Shown here piece by piece: positions 8,737 through 12,385 of a stretch of DNA of 12,385 bases. A program made the translations under genes and the position numbers. Below the pieces are notes generated by a model that did no database searches, was not told the DNA's origin, and worked only from the letters and a program-made list of their open reading frames with translations. The number at the start of each line of letters is the position of its first letter. The stretch's first letter is position 1. This DNA comes from an uncultured Clostridia bacterium. Its GTDB lineage: Bacteria > Bacillota > Clostridia > Saccharofermentanales > Saccharofermentanaceae. The DNA is taken from positions 1-12,385 of the forward strand of contig CAMNNN010000017.1 in the NCBI GenBank assembly GCA_946545505.1. The letters are read 5' to 3'.

Positions 8737-8745
8737 ATTATAACA
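8737..8745 (-). promoter_or_regulatory. Extended -10 promoter element of tadA
   Basis: Read on the minus strand this is TGTTATAAT, an exact TGnTATAAT extended -10. No convincing -35 lies 16-18 bp upstream, which an extended -10 can tolerate. Transcription would begin at about 8730, within a base or two of the tadA ATG at 8729, giving a leaderless or nearly leaderless message. The motif is seen; the start point is inferred. Confidence 0.45.
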
Positions 8746-8779
8746 TGGCAGTTGTATAGCCAGACGGCCGGTAAATAAC

Positions 8780-8815
8780 AAAAAAGCAGGGATGCTACTT
8801 CATAAGCATCCCTGC
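8780..8815 (-). terminator. Rho-independent terminator of the acidic lipoprotein gene
   Basis: A perfect 11-bp stem, GCAGGGATGCT (8786-8796) with AGCATCCCTGC (8805-8815), closes an 8-nt loop. On the minus strand it is followed by six T residues (A tract at 8780-8785). It sits 86 nt after the stop of the lipoprotein gene and before the tadA promoter, so it separates the two transcripts. There is no T-tract on the plus-strand side, so it works in one direction only. Confidence 0.88.
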
Positions 8816-8900
8816 GCAAGTGTATTTTGTGTTCTAAGGGCTAAATAATGTTCTTAAAAAATTAGTTTGTTTTTTACTAAAAGTAAATTAAAGAAATGAA

Positions 8901-9161
8901 TTAAGCTTCAGCCTCTGTCTCAGCAACCTCAGACTCAGCAACCTCAGACTCAGCAGCCTCTGTCTCAGCAGCAGCCTCTGTCTCAGCAACAGCCTCTGTC
9001 TCAACAACAGCCTCTGTCTCAGCAACTGTCTCAACAACAGTCTCAACAACAGTCTCAACAGCGGATGTCTCAACAGCAGATGTCTCTGCAGCAGCATCGC
9101 CGCAAGCAGCGATAGCGAATACCATTGTAGCAACCATAGCAAGTGCAATAATCTTCTTCAT
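8901..9161 (-). CDS. Small acidic repeat lipoprotein
   Basis: An 86-residue protein with a clear lipoprotein signal: MKK, a hydrophobic stretch (IIALAMVATMVFA) and a lipobox IAAC with the cysteine at residue 20. The 66 residues after the cysteine use only seven amino acids (G, D, A, E, T, S, V). They consist of short repeats such as SAVET, VVET, VAETEA and AESEV, with about 20 glutamates and no basic or aromatic residue. It should be tethered to the outer face of the membrane as a flexible, strongly negative tail. Similar E/T/A-rich linkers follow the cysteine in many clostridial solute-binding lipoproteins, but here no domain follows. I chose ATG 9161 because GGAGGA ends 8 nt before it; the TTG two codons earlier is too close to that site. 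Function unknown: a spacer or surface-charge protein, or the remnant of a larger lipoprotein. Confidence 0.78.
   Translation of the reverse strand: MKKIIALAMVATMVFAIAACGDAAAETSAVETSAVETVVETVVETVAETEAVVETEAVAETEAAAETEAAESEVAESEVAETEAEA
8910..9092 (-). repeat. In-frame tandem repeat tract of 12-, 15- and 18-bp units
   Basis: Most of the lipoprotein gene is tandem repeat. On the plus strand, four consecutive 18-bp units of the form AGCCTCTGTCTCARCARC occupy 8955-9026. Three 12-bp units (AGTCTCAACAAC type) follow at 9027-9062, then two 15-bp units at 9063-9092. Another 18-bp unit at 8910 is followed by 15- and 12-bp units up to 8954. Every unit length is a multiple of three, so gain or loss of units keeps the reading frame. 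Confidence 0.9.
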
Positions 9162-9169
9162 TTTCAAAT

Positions 9170-9175
9170 TCCTCC
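9170..9175 (-). promoter_or_regulatory. Ribosome binding site that fixes the lipoprotein start
   Basis: Minus-strand GGAGGA is a near-perfect Shine-Dalgarno sequence, the strongest in the window. Its distance of 8 nt to the ATG at 9161 is ideal, whereas the upstream TTG at 9167 is only 2 nt away. The ATG is therefore the start, and the gene is expected to be well translated. Confidence 0.82.
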
Positions 9176-9199
9176 AAATGTCTTTTTGTCCTACACAAA

Positions 9200-9240
9200 A
9201 ATACCTTGGGTATTGTATTTCTCTTGCTTTGTTGCAACAA
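9200..9240 (-). repeat. Two dyad symmetries over the lipoprotein promoter
   Basis: TTGTTGCAACAA (9229-9240) is a perfect 12-bp palindrome covering the candidate -35. AATACC-TTG-GGTATT (9200-9214) is a second dyad covering the start site and part of the -10. Placement over both promoter elements suggests operator sites for a dimeric regulator. I do not recognise the regulator, and the second dyad could instead be a small RNA hairpin. Confidence 0.4.
9212..9240 (-). promoter_or_regulatory. Candidate promoter of the lipoprotein gene
   Basis: On the minus strand, TTGTTG (9240-9235) is followed after exactly 17 bp by TACAAT (9217-9212), a five-of-six -10 match. Transcription would start near 9205, giving a leader of about 44 nt that carries the strong ribosome site. 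The -35 matches only its first three bases. The promoter lies between the DUF1294 stop (9257) and the lipoprotein start, so the lipoprotein need not depend on the upstream gene. Confidence 0.42.
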
Positions 9241-9256
9241 GTTACATCTTCAACAA

Positions 9257-9538
9257 TTAATGAAGAGTTATCACGAGAAAAATTATGAGAATTATATGTA
9301 ATATGGCGGATATGGGGATAAGAATCCGGAATTTCAGCTTCTTGGTCTTATGTCTGAATACACTCATTCCGGCGATCGCGCCTAAGAAACCTCCCAGAAA
9401 AGCCAATGAAATCAGTACTCTCTCAGGAATACGCCACTGATTCCTGATCGCCTTGCGCTTATCGATCCCGTAAGCGGCAAAGGTAACTACTGTTATTAAT
9501 AAATAATAAATGACTAATACTCTTATAAAGAATTCCAT
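9257..9538 (-). CDS. DUF1294 small membrane protein
   Basis: A 93-residue integral membrane protein of the DUF1294 family, whose function is unknown. The family signature is clear: AYGIDKRKA near residue 22, WRIPERVLISLAFLGGFLGAIAGM in the middle, and the conserved FRHKTKK motif before the last helix (quoted in parts: WRIPE, LGGFLGA, FRHKTKKLKF). Three hydrophobic segments are visible at about 5-22, 42-60 and 70-92, with the basic DKRKA and HKTKK motifs on the loops. The length is typical. The ATG at 9538 is preceded by GAGG about 12 nt upstream, a rather distant ribosome site. No terminator follows, so transcripts may run into the lipoprotein gene. It is transcribed away from mraZ. Confidence 0.88.
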   Translation of the reverse strand: MEFFIRVLVIYYLLITVVTFAAYGIDKRKAIRNQWRIPERVLISLAFLGGFLGAIAGMSVFRHKTKKLKFRILIPISAILHIILIIFLVITLH

Positions 9539-9586
9539 GTATTAATTGTACCTCATAAAGACCGGTCAAAGGAGAATCGGGGAGGA

Positions 9587-9614
9587 TTTATAAGAAAAAA
9601 GAACAAAAAATCAA
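9587..9614 (-). promoter_or_regulatory. Candidate promoter of the DUF1294 gene
   Basis: Minus-strand TTGATT (9614-9609) and TATAAA (9592-9587) are separated by 16 bp. Transcription would start near 9580, leaving a leader of about 40 nt that contains the GAGG ribosome site. The element is back to back with the mraZ promoter and uses the same A-rich stretch. Support is consensus match only. Confidence 0.35.
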
Positions 9615-9630
9615 GAAAAGTCGAGAAAAG
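9611..9630 (+). repeat. Direct repeat in the A-rich stretch before the mraZ promoter
   Basis: Two adjacent 10-bp copies of TCRAGAAAAG (TCAAGAAAAG, then TCGAGAAAAG) lie directly upstream of the mraZ -35, and A-tracts continue to about 9593. The 10-bp period puts the A-tracts on one face of the helix, as in curved or UP-element-like DNA that strengthens promoters. The repeat is seen; the role is inferred. Confidence 0.4.
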
Positions 9631-9633
9631 CCC

Positions 9634-9662
9634 TTGCATAACAAAAAAGTTACATATAAAAT
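9634..9662 (+). promoter_or_regulatory. Promoter of the mraZ-led division operon
   Basis: TTGCAT (9634-9639) and TAAAAT (9657-9662) are separated by exactly 17 bp. The -10 matches five of six consensus bases and the -35 the first three. An A-rich region lies upstream. The expected start is about 9669, which puts the MraZ boxes immediately downstream, a position suited to repression. The leader to the mraZ ATG is then about 93 nt. Confidence 0.55.
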
Positions 9663-9670
9663 ACAAATGC

Positions 9671-9717
9671 GTGGAGAAAAGTGGCATTAAATTTCAGATA
9701 AGTGGAGTAAAGTGTCA
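9671..9717 (+). promoter_or_regulatory. MraZ operator: four phased GTGG boxes
   Basis: Four GTG(G/T) boxes begin at 9671, 9681, 9702 and 9712, that is at steps of 10, 21 and 10 bp. They form two near-identical modules: GTGGAGAAAAGTGGCA at 9671-9686 and GTGGAGTAAAGTGTCA at 9702-9717. MraZ proteins are known to bind short G-rich direct repeats of this kind upstream of their own gene. The whole-turn spacing puts all boxes on one face of the DNA. The last box is degenerate (GTGT). mraZ follows 45 bp later, so autoregulation of the division operon is the natural reading. Confidence 0.72.
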
Positions 9718-9761
9718 GTAAACCACGAAGATGTAACAATTTAACAGAGTTATAGAGGACG

Positions 9762-10193
9762 ATGGCAAGAGACACAAAGAAAATAGATGCTAAGGGAAGA
9801 TTCTTCATCCCGACAAAGCATAAAGAGGGCCTGGGCGAGGAGTTGGTAGTTACCAACAGCCTTGATACAGGCTATTTAAGTGTCTATCCTGCCGCGAACT
9901 TCCGTAAGATCGCTGATCAGCTTGGCAAGCTCAACTCCATGGATGCCAAGGTCAGAAAGCTCAAGAGGGAGATTATCGGTGAGGCTTTGGAGGTCTCGGT
10001 AGATTCCCAGGGCAGAATCAAGGTCAGCGACGAACTATGGGAAAGAATCGGAGCTAAGGCTGGAGACGAGATCTGCGTCTTCGATGTCGACGGCAAACTC
10101 GATATATGCACTAAGGCACACTACGACGAAGAGGATCACGATATCTCTTCTATTGAAGGTCTTGAGACCACTTACTTCGTAGAAGGCCTCTAA
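9762..10193 (+). CDS. mraZ: Transcriptional regulator MraZ
   Basis: MraZ is an oligomeric DNA-binding protein that controls the division and cell wall cluster, usually as a repressor of its own promoter. The 143-aa protein shows two SpoVT/AbrB-like halves, each with the DNA-contact motif D-x-x-G-R: D9-A-K-G-R13 and D81-S-Q-G-R85. LGEELVVTNSLDTGYLSVYP and the helix MDAKVRKLKREI between the halves are typical. The N-terminus is short: the usual MFxGEYxHxLD lead-in is reduced to MARDTKKID. A stop codon at 9753-9755 in the same frame rules out an earlier start. The ribosome site AGAGG ends only 3 nt before the ATG, closer than usual. The stop codon shares one base with the rsmH start (TAATG). Confidence 0.94.
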   Translation: MARDTKKIDAKGRFFIPTKHKEGLGEELVVTNSLDTGYLSVYPAANFRKIADQLGKLNSMDAKVRKLKREIIGEALEVSVDSQGRIKVSDELWERIGAKAGDEICVFDVDGKLDICTKAHYDEEDHDISSIEGLETTYFVEGL

Positions 10194-11170
10194 TGGATCG
10201 GGATAGCAAGGTAGAGACATTTACCCATATACCGGTCCTTTTTAACGAGTGCATGGAGGCTCTTAACATAAAGCCTGACGGAATCTATGTGGATTGTACG
10301 GCAGGCGGCGGGGGCCACAGCAGCGGTATCGCTGACAGACTTAGCGGTGAGGGGCTTCTGATCTCTCTTGATAAGGATGATGAAGCGATAGCTGTCTGCG
10401 AAGCTAAGGCGAAGGTCAAGGCGGAAGAAGGAAAGACCTGGAAGATCGTGAAATCCGATTTCTCGGAGATCGCGAATGTTCTGGATGATATGAACATTGA
10501 CAAAGTTGACGGAATACTTGCTGACCTGGGAGTCTCATCGCACCAGATCGACACGGCGCAGAGAGGTTTCTCCTACGCAGTCGACGGCCCTCTCGATATG
10601 AGAATGGATGACACTCAGAAGCTCTCGGCATATGAGGTTGTTAATACCTACGATGCCAGGAAACTCGAAGAGATATTCAGACTCTACGGGGAAGAGAGAT
10701 ATGCCGGAAGGATAGCAGCCGGAATCGTAAGAGACAGGCAGGAGAAGCCTTTTGATTCCACGGTAAGTCTCGCGAAGGCCATCGCTTCGTATATGCCGGG
10801 CAAGGCAAGATACGAGGACCAGCATCCCGCGAGAAGATGCTTCCAGGCTATCAGGATCGAGGTCAATCATGAGCTCGATTCAGTCAGAACTTTATTGCAG
10901 GAAGGCCCGAAGAGGCTGTCCGAGGGAGGAAGAATGGCAGTAATAAGCTTCCATTCGCTCGAGGACAGGATCGTCAAAGAGGAGTTCCGTACTCTTCAGG
11001 ATCCCTGCATATGTCCGAAGAATCTTCCCTGCGTATGCGGTAAGAAGAGCCTCGGCAAAGTCATCACCAGAAAGCCTATAACGGCAACTGATGAGGAATT
11101 AAAAATGAATAACAGATCCCACAGCGCCAAGCTTAGGATCTTCGAAAGAACAGACGGGAGGACAAACTGA
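10193..11170 (+). CDS. rsmH: 16S rRNA m4C1402 methyltransferase RsmH
   Basis: RsmH (MraW) uses S-adenosylmethionine to methylate N4 of C1402 in 16S rRNA at the decoding site. The 325-residue length is normal. Visible landmarks are THIPVLFNEC (11-20), the cofactor loop DCTAGGGGHS (34-43), ILADLGVSSHQID (108-120), the family signature RGFSYAVDGPLDMRMD (124-139), RRCFQAIRIEVNHEL (214-228) and ISFHSLEDRIVK (251-262). Four cysteines at 272, 274, 280 and 282 (CICP...CVCG) form the short cluster often seen in Bacillota RsmH, and NRSHSAKLR closes the protein. Start and stop each overlap the neighbouring gene by one base (TAATG with mraZ, TGATG with ftsL), so the genes are likely translationally coupled. 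Confidence 0.97.
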   Translation: MDRDSKVETFTHIPVLFNECMEALNIKPDGIYVDCTAGGGGHSSGIADRLSGEGLLISLDKDDEAIAVCEAKAKVKAEEGKTWKIVKSDFSEIANVLDDMNIDKVDGILADLGVSSHQIDTAQRGFSYAVDGPLDMRMDDTQKLSAYEVVNTYDARKLEEIFRLYGEERYAGRIAAGIVRDRQEKPFDSTVSLAKAIASYMPGKARYEDQHPARRCFQAIRIEVNHELDSVRTLLQEGPKRLSEGGRMAVISFHSLEDRIVKEEFRTLQDPCICPKNLPCVCGKKSLGKVITRKPITATDEELKMNNRSHSAKLRIFERTDGRTN

Positions 11171-11721
11171 TGTCTTCAGTAAAAACAGACGAGTTCTATA
11201 CTGAAGTATACGTGCCTATCTCCAGGCAGGTATATGAGTATCCTGCGCTTTCCGCTAAGGATGCAGAGGAAAGAAAGGAAGAACTCAAGAAGAAGGAAGC
11301 GAAGATGATTCGTAAGGCGACGAGAAGCAGAATCTTCGAGTCTGTTATCGCCGTCGGTCTTATCATGTTTGTCGGTGTGTTCTTTATGTTACTTATCAAC
11401 CCCCAGGTAGGTCTGGCGGAACTTGCAAAAGATAATTCGGATCTCAAGGATGATATAGCGGTGTTGAAGAGAGATATCCTTGACTCCGAAGAGGACGTAA
11501 ACGGTATTACAGATATGGACAGCATCAGAGCGCAGGCACTCGCTCTGGGTATGCAGGATCCTAATACGAATCAGGTCGTAATCATCCCGATGCCCGAAGA
11601 TGACAAACTCGTAACTATGGTATCATATGACGAAGAGTTTGGAATCAGCGAGGAGGCGTATGACAGCGCTGTGGAAGCTCTGACAAACTACTACCTCCAA
11701 GAAGTTGCATCGGATGAGTGA
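11170..11721 (+). CDS. ftsL: FtsL-like cell division protein
   Basis: A bitopic membrane protein of the FtsL/DivIC type, which with DivIB and DivIC links the divisome to septal peptidoglycan synthesis. The 183 residues comprise a charged cytoplasmic N-terminus (1-55) with a Lys/Glu-rich helix AEERKEELKKKEAKMIRKA, one transmembrane helix (about 56-77), and an extracytoplasmic coiled coil (about 80-110, AELAKDNSDLKDDIAVLKRDI). The short FtsL-type block SIRAQALALGMQDPNTNQVVI follows, seen as IRAQALALGMQDP. Beyond it is an acidic tail of about 40 residues (143-183) that most FtsL proteins lack. Sequence similarity in this family is low, so the call rests on topology plus position between rsmH and a class B PBP. 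The start overlaps the rsmH stop by 1 nt and the end overlaps the PBP gene by 8 nt. Confidence 0.85.
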   Translation: MSSVKTDEFYTEVYVPISRQVYEYPALSAKDAEERKEELKKKEAKMIRKATRSRIFESVIAVGLIMFVGVFFMLLINPQVGLAELAKDNSDLKDDIAVLKRDILDSEEDVNGITDMDSIRAQALALGMQDPNTNQVVIIPMPEDDKLVTMVSYDEEFGISEEAYDSAVEALTNYYLQEVASDE

Positions 11722-12385
11722 AGACAGGAATTTAAGAGAAGAAACACACAGATCGGAACAACCCGAGAAGAGTCAAAATGAGAGAGTGTCGCTTGGACTT
11801 ACACTCGCTATTTTTGCTTTGCTTGGTGTATTCACTCTCTATCTCATCGGTGACCTCTATAAGACAACGGTAATCGATTACGATATCTACGCACGTGCGG
11901 CTTCCAATCAGCAGTGGAGAATGATGTCTTATGATGCTGACCGCGGTGTCATCTACGACGCCAATATGATGCCGGTCGCTTCCAATACTTATAACTATAC
12001 TGTAGTAGTTTCGCCTAAGATCCTCATGTCGAGCACAGAGATCGCGAACGGCACTCTCACGAGAAGTCAGCTGATCGAAGATCTCGCGGCTCTTTTTCAG
12101 ATGCCGGCCGAGGATATCGACGCGGTTCTCCCTTACGATCCTGAGGATACCGGTGATGCCCGTAATGAAGTCGCCGGTATGGACCTTATAAGGAACCTTG
12201 AAGCAGAGCTTGCTGAGCCTGCGAAAACATACTGCCAGCAGCATTCGCTCTCCGGTATCTCGTTCCTTGCGGTTCCCCAAAGATACTACAACTATGGAAG
12301 CCTGGCAGCGCAGGTAATTGGCTATGCCAGTAACGACGGTATAAGCCTTAACGGTGTCTATGGACTCGAGGCTTACTACAACAGC
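11714..12385 (+). CDS. ftsI: Class B penicillin-binding protein (FtsI/PBP2B or SpoVD type), 5' part
   Basis: The first 224 codons of a septal transpeptidase that cross-links peptidoglycan during division; the gene runs off the window. The frame is open from ATG 11714 to the end. After a hydrophilic cytoplasmic stretch (1-25) comes a membrane anchor (about 27-46, LGLTLAIFALLGVFTLYLIG) and then the dimerisation/pedestal domain. Family landmarks are D76-R-G78-V-I-Y-D (usually RGxIYDRNG; here YDANMMPVA), the late block AVPQRYYNYGSLAAQVIGY, and GVYGLEAYYN, matching the GLExxYd motif before the catalytic domain. The catalytic SxxK lies beyond the window, so activity cannot be judged, nor whether this is the vegetative PBP2B/FtsI or the sporulation paralogue SpoVD; its place right after ftsL favours the vegetative enzyme. 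It overlaps ftsL by 8 nt with no separate promoter. Confidence 0.9.
   Translation, partial: MSEDRNLREETHRSEQPEKSQNERVSLGLTLAIFALLGVFTLYLIGDLYKTTVIDYDIYARAASNQQWRMMSYDADRGVIYDANMMPVASNTYNYTVVVSPKILMSSTEIANGTLTRSQLIEDLAALFQMPAEDIDAVLPYDPEDTGDARNEVAGMDLIRNLEAELAEPAKTYCQQHSLSGISFLAVPQRYYNYGSLAAQVIGYASNDGISLNGVYGLEAYYNS

Noticed and set aside
8730..8819. Longer TadA starting at 8819
   Set aside because: The extra 30 residues match no TadA N-terminus and the DNA coding them contains a perfect terminator hairpin with a T-tract (8780-8815) and the -10 element.
8873..8887. Small dyad TTTACT-AAA-AGTAAA after the lipoprotein gene
   Set aside because: Six A/T-rich pairs make a very weak hairpin without a following T-tract on either strand; the strong terminator at 8780-8815 explains termination.
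8910..9092. CRISPR array
   Set aside because: The repeats are contiguous 12-18 bp coding units with no unique spacers between them and no cas genes nearby.
8888..9148. Leucine/arginine/glutamine-rich reading frame on the minus strand
   Set aside because: It is the repeat tract of the lipoprotein gene read in another frame; it has no ribosome site and no start-region features.
9162..9167. TTG start two codons upstream for the lipoprotein
   Set aside because: It lies only 2 nt from the GGAGGA ribosome site, whereas the ATG at 9161 has ideal spacing.
9560..9567. Palindrome GACCGGTC and nearby GGGGAGG resembling a ribosome site
   Set aside because: An 8-bp palindrome is expected by chance in 12 kb, and no start codon or open frame follows the purine run.
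9650..9856. Minus-strand frame across the mraZ leader
   Set aside because: It runs through the mraZ promoter, operator and start and its product shows nothing recognisable.
11732..12280. 183-residue minus-strand frame
   Set aside because: It is antisense to the PBP gene, which has clear family motifs throughout; no start signals are visible.

Overview
The window looks like a chromosomal core region of a Gram-positive Bacillota, most likely a member of the Clostridia. The basis is an AddAB (not RecBCD) recombination helicase-nuclease, a division gene order of mraZ-rsmH-ftsL-ftsI with tightly overlapping genes, a lipoprotein with a lipobox, and moderate GC with AAG lysine codons strongly preferred. 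I cannot fix the genus. I see no phage, transposon, CRISPR array, tRNA or rRNA gene.

Layout. (1) 1-530, +: the 3' end of an AMP-forming acyl-CoA ligase, closed by a hairpin at 559-604. (2) 608-8256, +: addB, addA and a small two-helix membrane protein of unknown function, with gaps of 1 and 4 nt, so probably one operon. (3) 8235-9538, -: tadA, whose 3' end overlaps the membrane-protein gene by 22 bp, then a very small acidic repeat lipoprotein with its own terminator, then a DUF1294 membrane protein. (4) 9541-9761: a divergent regulatory region with a promoter on each strand and a four-box MraZ operator. (5) 9762-12385, +: mraZ, rsmH, ftsL and the first 224 codons of a class B penicillin-binding protein, joined by 1-, 1- and 8-nt overlaps.

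How they work together. AddAB processes double-strand DNA ends for recombination. TadA makes the tRNA wobble inosine. The right-hand operon is the start of the division and cell wall (dcw) cluster: MraZ is its autoregulator, RsmH methylates 16S rRNA, and FtsL and the PBP belong to the septal peptidoglycan machine.

Most of the window is ordinary housekeeping DNA and I do not see a clear new multi-gene system. The points most worth checking are the AddB that has lost its N-terminal Walker A motif, the free-standing lipoprotein made only of acidic repeats, the helically phased MraZ boxes, the addB start embedded in a terminator-like hairpin, and a tadA that may be translated from a leaderless mRNA.
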